From Euglena gracilis (Eukaryota; Euglenida; Euglenophyceae; Euglenales): a stretch of 64,000 nt of DNA. The first letter of the stretch is position 1; the number at the start of each line of letters is the position of its first letter. The notes under the pieces are model-generated. The model searched no databases and had not been told where the DNA came from. It saw only the letters and a list, made by a program, of their open reading frames with translations. The DNA lies in the NCBI GenBank assembly GCA_039621445.1, contig CP154955.1, forward strand, positions 10,652,241 through 10,716,240, in the 5' to 3' direction. Of this stretch, positions 1 to 7,739 are shown piece by piece. Position numbers and translations under genes: made by a program.

Positions 1-172
1 TGCTGCCGAAGCAGCTTGTACATGCCGAACGGGGACTTGCCCTCCGCAAGGGAGTGCAAGTCCTCGTCCTCCCGAAGGAGGTTGTGGGTGAGGGGGTCCT
101 CCCGTAGGAGGTTGTCCAGGGGGAACATACGGTTGGGAGGATGGAGGACCAGGTCCCCTTCCTCCAGCATCC
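1..172 (-). CDS. Unrecognised partial ORF running off the window edge
   Basis: On the minus strand an open frame starts with ATG at 172 and runs through position 1 without a stop, about 57 codons. It is acidic and leucine-rich, with a repeated LLRED motif (NLLREDPL, then NLLREDED). A poly-T tract (poly-A on the plus strand, 180-190) lies directly upstream of the ATG. I recognise no family. The LLRED repetition and the heptad-like spacing of leucines favour coding over noise, but the piece is short and its 3' end is outside the window. Confidence 0.25.
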
Positions 173-477
173 ATATTAAAAAAAAAAAAAGCAGATAGTA
201 GCAAGTACTGAGCTGTGGGGAAACAGAGAAATAAGGCATTGTACGGTAACATTGTACGCATGCAACCAAGTGTACACATACACAAAAATAGTTGTATGTT
301 TGCAATAATTGTAAAATCAAAATTGTAGCTCCAAGTGTAAAAATGGGTTGTATAGGACCGTAGTCCTTTAGCGAAAAGTCCTTCGCTAGGGACAAAATGG
401 TTTGGCATCCGCCCATTATACATTTTGTCAAAAGTCCATGCTATGGACAAATCTTGGACATCTTTGTATATCCTCCC
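173..477. other. Noncoding 3' flank of retroelement copy A
   Basis: This lies just past the pol stop of copy A and should hold the polypurine tract and the 3' LTR. I do not find a convincing copy of the 5' LTR (10790-11138). Only a loose resemblance around 355-393 (GGACCG, AGTCC, CTTCGC words) hints at a diverged LTR. The stretch contains three successive GTCC/GGAC hairpins at 355-366, 378-393 and 434-448, and several TGTAC words at 240-275. Confidence 0.4.
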
Positions 478-992
478 TTAGAAGGTATTTACAGAAATGT
501 CAATGTTGTTTCGTTTGTTCCATAGCTTCCAGTCTTGTTGGATGTAACCAACAAAACTAGTTGCAGGTTCCCAAGTGTCCTCTTCGGGACCATATCCCTT
601 CCATCGTACTTTCCAGTAATGTACACCTCTGTCTACTTTGTGGTCGAGGATTTTGTCAACGACAAAATCATCTGTTTCAGGCAGTTTTGACCGTGGTTTG
701 AAGTAGACGCAGGGTATTGCTTTACCGTTTGGTGGAGTCAGGTATGGTTTGAAGTCATCCATGTGTACATCCTCGACACCGTTGGGTAAAGCGACTTTAT
801 AGCGCCCACTGTACCCAACCGATCGAGGATCTCACATGGCCCGATCCAGAGGGGGTCCAACTTCGTGGATTGCATGCGGGTTCTAGTGTTCCGAACCCAC
901 ACGCGGTCACCTGGGTTGTATATCGGTGATTTGTACTGTTGTAAAAATTGTCTTTGTTTTTGTAAGTGTATAGCGACTACGCGCTTTTGCAC
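478..992 (-). CDS. pol: Chromovirus pol C-terminus: GPY/F-like module and chromodomain (copy A)
   Basis: The segment 992-738 carries the integrase C-terminal module, with the DRVWVRN and [12 protein letters not shown] motifs that precede the chromodomain in chromoviruses. A frameshift near 760-800 moves the frame to 762-478, which starts at ATG (MDDFKPYL). It contains the chromodomain: VDKILDHK, then [19 protein letters not shown], then a final helix. The aromatic cage-type residues Y/W/W are visible. In this family the chromodomain directs integration towards particular chromatin. Copy C has the same end with a stop inside the chromodomain. The stop at 478-480 ends pol. Confidence 0.85.
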
Positions 993-2529
993 ATCCGTCC
1001 GTGCGCAATGATTCTACTTCAGAGAACCATGTTTCGCAACTCACACTAGAACGAGCAGGTCGTTCTGAAGGAATGTCGCCAATGGCTGGGGGGTCTCGTC
1101 CGAAGATGATCTTGTACGGTGAGTACTGTAGTGTCAACCCCGGTAAAGTGTTAATATAAAATAAACACCAGGGTAAGACTTGTAGCCAGGCATTGTGCGA
1201 TTCGGCCAGTGAAAGTCGTAGCATGTTGACTACAGCTTTCACTGCCGCTTCAGCGCGACCATTGCCTTTTGGACGATAAATGATAGAAAAATGCTGCTCA
1301 ATTCCGAGTAAACCGCAAAGAGTTGTAAAAAATCGGGAAGAAATCAAATGGTCTTGATCACTCACGATTTCATTCGGTAAACCCATGAGGCAAATGCATC
1401 TTTCTAAAAACATTTGTGCCAAAACTTGAGCTGTCAACCTTGCTTTCTGGCATGGAATGGCTACAATGTACCCACTCAGCCGACAGACGACAACAAGAAT
1501 GTAATCGTAAATTTTGTCATCTGTTCCTTTGCAAGGTTCGAGTTCCAGAAAATCCATGCAGAGGGATGTAAAAATGTCATTTGGTACAGGGAAGACATCC
1601 ATCGTACCAGGGGGGGTACCTCTGCGCGGTTTTACAGCTTGACAAATTTGGCACCGTTGCGAAATTTGTAAACAGCGCGTGTACAAATCTTTTTCGGTCA
1701 GGGTTGTACAGTACCTGCGACCCACCAAAGAAAGAAGTTTGGGGGCCCCAGGGTGACCTTGGTTGTGATAACATAAAAGTACGTCATCAACCAAGTCACA
1801 GGGTATGCAGTACTTGTAACCGGTATCATTCTGAAAAATCAAACGTAAAGGCGATAAGGTATAATTCTCAACCAATTCACCATTACGCAATCTTTGTACG
1901 ACGTCATTGTAAAAAGCATCCTTGGAATAATCCCATTCTCGAAAAAAGAGAGGGGATGGAGATTCTGATCGCGTGACCCGGCGGGGGCCCGGCATTCTGC
2001 CGCATTGTCGTTTTCCCCGTACGGGGGCTATCGGCATCCGCCGCCAAATCCGCGAGACAGGAAAGTTGTCAAGTAAATTGTCAGCGGCGTTTGCGCGCCT
2101 TGCGTATTCGTCGGCTTCGCGACTTCCGTGGAACGTGGCATCACCCTCGTCAGGGTTACCAGGGTAATGCCAGGGTGCACGTGAAAGTGGGTCTGCGACT
2201 TTTTGAGTATGACCTGGTGTGTAAACTACCACCAAGTTGAATTGACTCAAAAATTCGTGCCAACTGCATGTTCGGCCAACTGAGGACATGGCTTTGTTCA
2301 AGTCTTCGGTGTACCAGTGTTGGAGAGACTCATGGTCTGTCAACACCAGTATTTGTACGAGTGAACTGGCGACCCAACTTCGGAATTTTTGTAGGATAAG
2401 GACAATGGCATACGTCTCCTTTTCTCGTATGCTCCATTTGACTTGTCCTTTTCCGTCTTCACCTTGTAGCTTTCTGCTGAAGAATGCTACAGGGCGCACT
2501 TCATTGGACGAGTTATGTTGACTCAACAC
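907..2529 (-). CDS. pol: RNase H and integrase of chromovirus pol (copy A)
   Basis: This is an open frame of 540 codons. Residues 1-120 are the second half of Ty3-type RNase H (FFSRKLQG, REKETYAI, TDHESLQHW, GHTQKVADPLSR). Residues 250-300 form the integrase HHCC zinc-binding domain (H255, H259, C293, C296). The catalytic core follows with D326 in CMDFLEL, D391 in IVSDQD and E427 in GNGRAEAAV, the DDE triad. The listed start is a GTG inside the RNase H. The true frame continues upstream to about 2580, where a one-base loss (compare copy C) shifts it. The last about 50 residues are out of frame relative to the downstream GPY/F-like segment. Confidence 0.9.
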   Translation of the reverse strand: MLSQHNSSNEVRPVAFFSRKLQGEDGKGQVKWSIREKETYAIVLILQKFRSWVASSLVQILVLTDHESLQHWYTEDLNKAMSSVGRTCSWHEFLSQFNLVVVYTPGHTQKVADPLSRAPWHYPGNPDEGDATFHGSREADEYARRANAADNLLDNFPVSRIWRRMPIAPVRGKRQCGRMPGPRRVTRSESPSPLFFREWDYSKDAFYNDVVQRLRNGELVENYTLSPLRLIFQNDTGYKYCIPCDLVDDVLLCYHNQGHPGAPKLLSLVGRRYCTTLTEKDLYTRCLQISQRCQICQAVKPRRGTPPGTMDVFPVPNDIFTSLCMDFLELEPCKGTDDKIYDYILVVVCRLSGYIVAIPCQKARLTAQVLAQMFLERCICLMGLPNEIVSDQDHLISSRFFTTLCGLLGIEQHFSIIYRPKGNGRAEAAVKAVVNMLRLSLAESHNAWLQVLPWCLFYINTLPGLTLQYSPYKIIFGRDPPAIGDIPSERPARSSVSCETWFSEVESLRTDGCAKARSRYTLTKTKTIFTTVQITDIQPR

Positions 2530-2676
2530 ACCGCCGACAGCATAGTCGCTGCTGTCGACCTCAAGTACGTATGGTTTGTATGGTCGGCAATGTCAAGTAC
2601 AACGTTGTCCAACATCAGTTGTTTAATTGTCGTTAGCGATTCTCGCATTGTATCATCCCATTGTATCTTTGTATTG

Positions 2677-4524
2677 TCAGGAGCGCGATTTTTGAGTTTT
2701 CGCGTCAGTGGTACCGCGATTTTCGCGAAATCCTTCATGTAAATCGCGCAATACTGCGCCAAAACCCAAAAATCCTTTTAAATGGGTGATTGTCTTGATG
2801 TTTTCAGGTGTCCACTTCTTTATAGCTTCGAGTTTGCTTGGAGATGCTCTCCGTTGTCCGTTATTAAGAATGTGTCCACAAAATTTTATCGTTTCGCGAA
2901 ACAAATGCATTTTCGCACCTTTGACGAAAAGCAAATGTTTTTGAAACGTTGTCAGTACGGAACGTATATCGCGGTAGTTAATATCAAGGATATCACTACC
3001 CGAATTTGTAAGTGGAGGAGGTGTGCCAATCAGCACGTCATCAATGTATACCATTGCAAACGGTAAGTCTCGTAAAATCCATTGTATCATTCTTTGGAAC
3101 ATGGCTGGGCCATTCTTAACACCCATTGGTAACACCGTCCATTGGTAAACTCCACGGGAGGTTACAAATGCGGTGTATGGTTGTGAGTCAGGGTGTAAGT
3201 GCATCTGGTGAAAACCATCCTCTAAGTCGAAAATCGACCAGAGGCGGTTTTCCGCTTGTTTTGTAATCAGGTCTTCAATAAGTGGTAACGGAAATGGATC
3301 GTCTTTTGTCTGTGAGTTCAAGTATCGGTAATCCAGCACAAGTCTCCACTTCTTCTCTCCAGAAGCATCGGGAGGCTTGGATACAACAAAAGCTTGTGAG
3401 GTCCACTCGCTTTTGGAGGGTATGATCCATTTTCGTTCAATCAGATTTTCGATCATTGTATTGAGAGCTTGTTCTCTTTCGCCTGAACAGCGAAAGAATT
3501 TTCGGTGCATGGGCTGTGCACCTTCTTTGAGTTCGATTTTACAGACACCAAAAGGTCCGCGAATTGCAGGATCTATGTCATGGGCATAGATAGGATGTTC
3601 TAAAACATCACTGAATTCGCGATTGATCTTTGTACATAGTTCTTGTGATTTGGGATGTTGACCACCGCTTTCTATCACTGCGGATAGTTGGTATATTTGG
3701 TCATTCTGACCTTTATCTCGTAGGAATTTGTCAATGTGGTCTTTTTCCCGTAGGAATTTGTCAGTGTGGTCAACAGTTCCGAATGCATCAAAGAAACAAA
3801 CACGAAAAATGATTTCTTTCAATGGTGGTAACATGACACCGCAAAAATCTTCAAACAAAGTGGTGTCATTCGGTAAATCCCACCACTGAAAAGTGACATA
3901 CGTCAGTTGTTGGAACCATTCCGCTTCGGGATTTATAGGAATCAGTAACACACCGCGTGCTTGATCCCGAAGGATCTTGTCAACGACAAGAGGGATAAGT
4001 TTCAGAGGTGGATGTAGCCACAGGACCACATCACCCCAAAACTTATCAAACACATTTGTATGGCTTGACCAGTAATTGGATAAACGAGAATGTGCTTTGG
4101 ACGAGAATGAGTCAATCTCCAATTGTAGGTCCATCGACTTCGCGATTTGCGCGATTTTGGAATACCAAGTTTCCAAAATGCGGTATTGTCCAAAATTGAA
4201 CGCATTCCAGATGCGGTTCGCGAAAACTGTTGCGGTTTCAGTCCTATGGAGGGCTGAAACACAGTTTACCGAGCCACATCGGTAATGCGGTGTCTTCGAA
4301 GACACTTCATCAATCATTGTACCAAATCTATCAGGTGTATTGTAAGAAGTACAATTATTGTTGGCATTCTGCCACTTGTATGCAGGGGCATTGGAGGGGT
4401 TGGCATTCTGCCATTCGGGGTCAGAGAGATTGGCTTTGGCATTGGAGGTCCTGCTGCGCGATTCTCGCGATTCCGAACAGGGACGCGATTCCGCGTGTGT
4501 CCAATTGGCGATGTACTTCAACAC
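2677..4524 (-). CDS. pol: Reverse transcriptase with an N-terminal extra domain (copy A)
   Basis: This is a frame of 615 codons. Residues 1-100 are protease-RT linker. Residues 135-250 hold an extra domain (own entry). Residues 320-500 are the Ty3 RT palm and fingers: GPFGVCKIELKEGAQP, RLVLDYRYLN, FDLEDGFHQ (432-440), LPMGVKNGPAMFQR, and the catalytic YIDD box at 493-496. The thumb and connection follow, ending in the HLKGFLG motif at 581-587. An extra T near 2762-2765 then throws the frame off. Residues 251-272 contain a short tandem duplication (DKFLRE/DKFLRD). No stop interrupts the RT itself. Confidence 0.9.
   Translation of the reverse strand: MLKYIANWTHAESRPCSESRESRSRTSNAKANLSDPEWQNANPSNAPAYKWQNANNNCTSYNTPDRFGTMIDEVSSKTPHYRCGSVNCVSALHRTETATVFANRIWNAFNFGQYRILETWYSKIAQIAKSMDLQLEIDSFSSKAHSRLSNYWSSHTNVFDKFWGDVVLWLHPPLKLIPLVVDKILRDQARGVLLIPINPEAEWFQQLTYVTFQWWDLPNDTTLFEDFCGVMLPPLKEIIFRVCFFDAFGTVDHTDKFLREKDHIDKFLRDKGQNDQIYQLSAVIESGGQHPKSQELCTKINREFSDVLEHPIYAHDIDPAIRGPFGVCKIELKEGAQPMHRKFFRCSGEREQALNTMIENLIERKWIIPSKSEWTSQAFVVSKPPDASGEKKWRLVLDYRYLNSQTKDDPFPLPLIEDLITKQAENRLWSIFDLEDGFHQMHLHPDSQPYTAFVTSRGVYQWTVLPMGVKNGPAMFQRMIQWILRDLPFAMVYIDDVLIGTPPPLTNSGSDILDINYRDIRSVLTTFQKHLLFVKGAKMHLFRETIKFCGHILNNGQRRASPSKLEAIKKWTPENIKTITHLKGFLGFGAVLRDLHEGFRENRGTTDAKTQKSRS
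3775..4122 (-). other. Extra 'NPPW-like' domain between protease and RT (copy A)
   Basis: Residues 135-250 of the RT frame read LEIDSFSSKAHSR, then WLHPPLKLIPLVVDKIL, RDQARGVLLIP, EAEWFQQL, and LFEDFCGVMLPP before a final strand. This order (D-x-F-[AS]-S; [N/H]PP; helix; G-V-L-L-I-P; W-[FW]-x-x-L; LF...PP) matches the domain seen in the two DIRS-like remnants of this window at 11.2-11.5 kb and 32.6-32.9 kb. In DIRS-family elements a region with an NPPW/Y box has been described as Dam-like N6-adenine methyltransferase. Here the Asn is His, so it is probably not catalytic. Copies B and C carry the same domain in the same place. Confidence 0.55.
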
Positions 4525-5485
4525 ACAACGGGTAACAACCCGGTGTGTTGTGTTCTTGTTCAGCGGTCAGGATAAACTCGGTACCGGTCCCGGTACCAAG
4601 TGTACTCTGGTTGTCGTGTAAAGCGATTAGTTTGGAAGGTTCAACAATACATCCACAGTCGAAATCAGGTTGTGTGTAAATTCTCCGGCAATGTGCGCAT
4701 TGGTAGGAAGTGTCGGTCTGGTAGTGCATGTCAGTCATGTGTAGTGTGTGTATGGGGGTATTGGAAGTTGTAGCTGCTGGGGGGTGTACAGGGGTGTCTG
4801 AAATCGACACACCTGGTGGAAAACGTAAAAGTTGTGCAGCTGGGCGGCTACTAGACACCGTTATAACTTCAGGCCTTTGGGCTTTCACCTTGGAACCCAG
4901 TGAAACGTGGGGGGTTAAGCTACTCGCTTTCCCTACCGCATGGGAAACGTGCGGTAAAAGTGTAGTGGGTAGGGTGGCAGCTTTCTCTTTACCCCTAGTG
5001 TAGGAAACGGTGTTTTCGGTTGTAGAAACCGTTGTGGCAAGGCAGGGGGACATCTGGGATGATGTCTTGGGGGAGAAATTCGGTGGTGTGGGTTGTGTGC
5101 GTGAAGTAGTGCGCAAACCGAGGGAGGGGCAATCCACAATAAGGCGGTTCTGACGCAAAAACGGAAAACCCAAAATTACGTCAGAGCCGCGAATACCCGA
5201 TTCGTAACTCCAGGTACCCAGAAAATTTTGTATGTGTGGGGGCTGTGAGTGGTGCTTGGGGATGATGGGGAGGAGTATGTCCAAAAAGCATCCCAAGTCA
5301 CCACCACACATGGGGCTGTTGTCAGCAGTCATAATTTTGATGGGGTACTTAGCTTTCACCAAGAGGGAGTTGGGAATTAATCCCGTTCGAAAGAGAAGGG
5401 GGATTCGACACCCTGTGTCGACCAAAATTTTGCATTTGGTAGAAGAATTTTGTGTTCGTATTTCCGCTTGGACCAAAAGTTCCAT
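4421..5485 (-). CDS. Retroviral-type aspartic protease and linker (copy A)
   Basis: This is a frame of 354 codons. Residues 1-115 are a single-chain retropepsin: the active-site DTG at 23-25 (VDTGC), a flap-like MTADNSPMCGGD stretch, and the second conserved motif ILG at 104-106 (VILGFPFL). As in other LTR elements it would act as a homodimer to cleave Gag-Pol. Residues 115-354 are a low-complexity, Pro/Ser/Thr-rich linker towards RT. Upstream, 5349-5705 continues in another frame, so one shift lies near 5450-5490. Copy C has an almost collinear protease at 27205-27750. Confidence 0.8.
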   Translation of the reverse strand: MELLVQAEIRTQNSSTKCKILVDTGCRIPLLFRTGLIPNSLLVKAKYPIKIMTADNSPMCGGDLGCFLDILLPIIPKHHSQPPHIQNFLGTWSYESGIRGSDVILGFPFLRQNRLIVDCPSLGLRTTSRTQPTPPNFSPKTSSQMSPCLATTVSTTENTVSYTRGKEKAATLPTTLLPHVSHAVGKASSLTPHVSLGSKVKAQRPEVITVSSSRPAAQLLRFPPGVSISDTPVHPPAATTSNTPIHTLHMTDMHYQTDTSYQCAHCRRIYTQPDFDCGCIVEPSKLIALHDNQSTLGTGTGTEFILTAEQEHNTPGCYPLCVEVHRQLDTRGIASLFGIARIAQQDLQCQSQSL

Positions 5486-5869
5486 GGGGGGTACGCAAAG
5501 TGCAGGATCCGGTGTAAAATTTGTCTCTCCAACTATTCCAGGATCCCGTTCCTACTTTGCTCAGCATTCCAGGCCGAAATTTGGAGTGGGGGGTGGGGGA
5601 CCCGAAAATTTTCCGGGTACCGACCAAAAAGGCAGATGGGCAGGGAAAGTAAGGTTGATCAGGTCCTACTTCCGTCTGTTCATCAGCCCAGAGGTCCGTG
5701 CCCACAGACCTCAGGCTCCCCTACTCCAAGTCCGATTCAGCACTTCGGCTGTTTATCGTTTTCTTGTGTGAGTAGATAGCGCTCAATGCGCGGACCGCAT
5801 TGCAGTCGTTCTCCAACGAGGATTCGGAGATCTCATCCCCCTCCCTGCCCGAAGCCGGGTTTCCCTCCT

Positions 5870-6545
5870 CTAAAGAGGAGTTTTTGAACCCGACCTTGTG
5901 TTTGTTGTTGTGTTTTGTATCATGGTGCTGACGTTGGTTCGGGCGGGGAGAGCGAGAACGGTACCATTTGGACGAATGGTGATTGTGTGATCCACAAAGG
6001 GAACACGTTTGTCGGTTTTGTGACTGTTGTCGGTTTTGTGATGGGCTTTCACCCCTTGGAGGTCTTGGTGAACGGAATCCCGTTCGACCACGGTTCTTGT
6101 TATAATCCGGTTTCCCGGATGACGATCGCTAAGAAGATGATCCACTTCGCGAACGTGATCGCGATGAGTCGCGATTTGTATCACGTTTGTAAGGGGGTCG
6201 GGGTGATCGACCACGAGGTGCGCGATCGCGTCCGCGGTCGCGGAACGGTGATCGGGACCTTTGTCGATAACCCGACGATTGTGATTGTCCAGATTTGTGC
6301 GAATATCCGGAGGAGCGTGAGCACCGCGGGGATTGTGAACCCCTTGGACTCTGATACCGCTTTCGCGTATCAGGGTGGTGGCAGTCACGGGACGTATGCC
6401 CCGATTTGTTGCACAAAAAAGCAAGTTTTGTCAGAAGATTGGTCTGATGAACGCGGATAGCGCGTTTTTGTATCTCCCCTTGGGGAGTTTGTATGTTTAC
6501 CATATCCCCGTGGGGATTTTGGAGAAGAAGTCTTTTGTAGGGCAC
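5870..6545 (-). CDS. gag: Gag nucleocapsid: CCHC zinc knuckle and basic tail (copy A)
   Basis: The frame 6545-6129 contains most of a CCHC knuckle (FLCNKSGHTSRDC) followed by a long Arg/Ser-rich RNA-binding tail. The first Cys of the knuckle is lost to a frameshift. A run of six A on the plus strand (6415-6420) stands where copy C has five, and the neighbouring frame (6385 onwards) ends TCFF. The basic tail continues in a second frame to 5870. The expected role is packaging of genomic RNA. The run of small hairpins 6070-6120 lies inside this tail. Confidence 0.75.
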
Positions 6546-7263
6546 TTACCGTACCGCTAGGGAGACCAGCGATAGGGTGGTGGGTGTAAGCCGATTGTAT
6601 CTGTCCCAAAAGTTGTGAGAGTTTCATTTGTTTGGAAACATAGTTCCATCGTTGTTCAAGTGTAAGTTTGTTGTCCGCGAGTTCCTCGCGGTGGATGTCC
6701 TTGATAATTGTAGGAATGAAATGGGGGAGAATCGCATCGAATTGTTCTTTCATTTGGTTCTCTCCCAGTTCATCAACTTCGGAAGCCAATCCCAACCATT
6801 TGGAATACCAAAGGTCGATTGACTTCCATTTTCGGTCACTGGGCGCGAATTGCTGCCATTTTATCTCCAGTGTAATTCGCGAAATTGGGCTTGAACAAGT
6901 TGACGCATATTGGTCAACCAGTTCATCAAAAGAGATCCGATTCCGGATCACAAGTTGTCGGGCGCGATCGTTTTCTTCCTTGGGGAGGCAATCAAAGAAA
7001 TCCATCTTGCTTACCTCAGGGTTCCCGTCTTGGGTTGGACCCTTCAAGTCCCAGTAGTATGTCCAGTCGCGCCAAAATTGTTTCCAAGTTGTGGGATCTC
7101 CGTCCCATTGTGGTTTTACCTTGTTGGCACTTTGAAATCGCGTTGTGGACCGCGATTTCCATCGTAATTGTTGGGGTAAGGTTGTTGTTGTGGCATGCGC
7201 GAATGCGCATCCATGATGGTACTCATGGTACCGTAGGTACCATGGGTATTTGGTACATCGCAA
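6385..7263 (-). CDS. gag: Gag capsid domain (copy A)
   Basis: Residues 45-215 of this frame form a Ty3-type capsid: NKVKPQWDGDPTTWKQFW, a WTYYWDLKG helix, DCLPKEENDRARQLV, IDLWYSKWLGLASEVDEL, and LTLEQRWNYVSKQMKL. Copy C shows the same residues at 28951-29850. The first about 45 codons are out of frame: a shift near 7125-7135 separates the capsid from the preceding linker, which is read in 7739-7116. The domain polymerises into virus-like particles. The identification rests on position, the W/Y-rich helical pattern and the knuckle behind it. Confidence 0.75.
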   Translation of the reverse strand: MRCTKYPWYLRYHEYHHGCAFAHATTTTLPQQLRWKSRSTTRFQSANKVKPQWDGDPTTWKQFWRDWTYYWDLKGPTQDGNPEVSKMDFFDCLPKEENDRARQLVIRNRISFDELVDQYASTCSSPISRITLEIKWQQFAPSDRKWKSIDLWYSKWLGLASEVDELGENQMKEQFDAILPHFIPTIIKDIHREELADNKLTLEQRWNYVSKQMKLSQLLGQIQSAYTHHPIAGLPSGTVSALQKTSSPKSPRGYGKHTNSPRGDTKTRYPRSSDQSSDKTCFFVQQIGAYVP

Positions 7264-7739
7264 TTCCGCGAATTGTATGGTTGTGGTTCGCGATTCCGCG
7301 ATTCGGATTGTAAAGGGTCGCGATTCCGCGATTCGGGGTGTGGTAACATACCAGGGGGGTAGGAATCCCGTTGTTCACCCGCAAATCGGGGAACCGCAGT
7401 AAATTCCGTGTTTCGCATTCGCGATCCATGGCCAATACCCGGGGTAGGGGTATGGCTCATACCGCGAATCAGTCCCGATTCGCGAATTTCTTGTTGTAAA
7501 ACCGGAGGATTCGCGGTTTTTGTGGTAAAAACCGGTTCCTCATCCGAAGATTCACCCTTAGGGGGGGGAATCTTAAGTTGTGGTATAAACGGGCGATTGT
7601 AATCGCGATTGTAGGCATGTTCATGATCATGTGCATCCGTGGATGCTTGTAGGGCATGCGCATCCGAAGATGGTTGTAAGGGTGTGCATACTGCGCTTTT
7701 GGAAGGATTGGCATCCAACGAATCGCTAATTTGATGCAC
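7116..7739 (-). CDS. gag: Gag disordered linker with ESRNR repeats (copy A)
   Basis: This frame of 207 codons joins the coiled coil to the capsid. It is rich in Pro, Ser, Arg and Asn, with the motif SRNRD/ESRNRE repeated three times (DNA repeats at about 7280-7345) and a GMSHTPTPGIGHGS motif that copy C shares (GMSQHPTPGIGHVS). The sequence is full of perfect small hairpins, for example CATGGTACC/GGTACCATG at 7224-7244 and CAATTC/GAATTG at 7261-7275. No enzymatic domain is visible. Confidence 0.6.
   Translation of the reverse strand: MHQISDSLDANPSKSAVCTPLQPSSDAHALQASTDAHDHEHAYNRDYNRPFIPQLKIPPPKGESSDEEPVFTTKTANPPVLQQEIRESGLIRGMSHTPTPGIGHGSRMRNTEFTAVPRFAGEQRDSYPPGMLPHPESRNRDPLQSESRNREPQPYNSRNCDVPNTHGTYGTMSTIMDAHSRMPQQQPYPNNYDGNRGPQRDFKVPTR

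Noticed and set aside
1-480. 3' LTR of copy A
   Set aside because: No sequence similar enough to 10790-11138. Only short words are shared.
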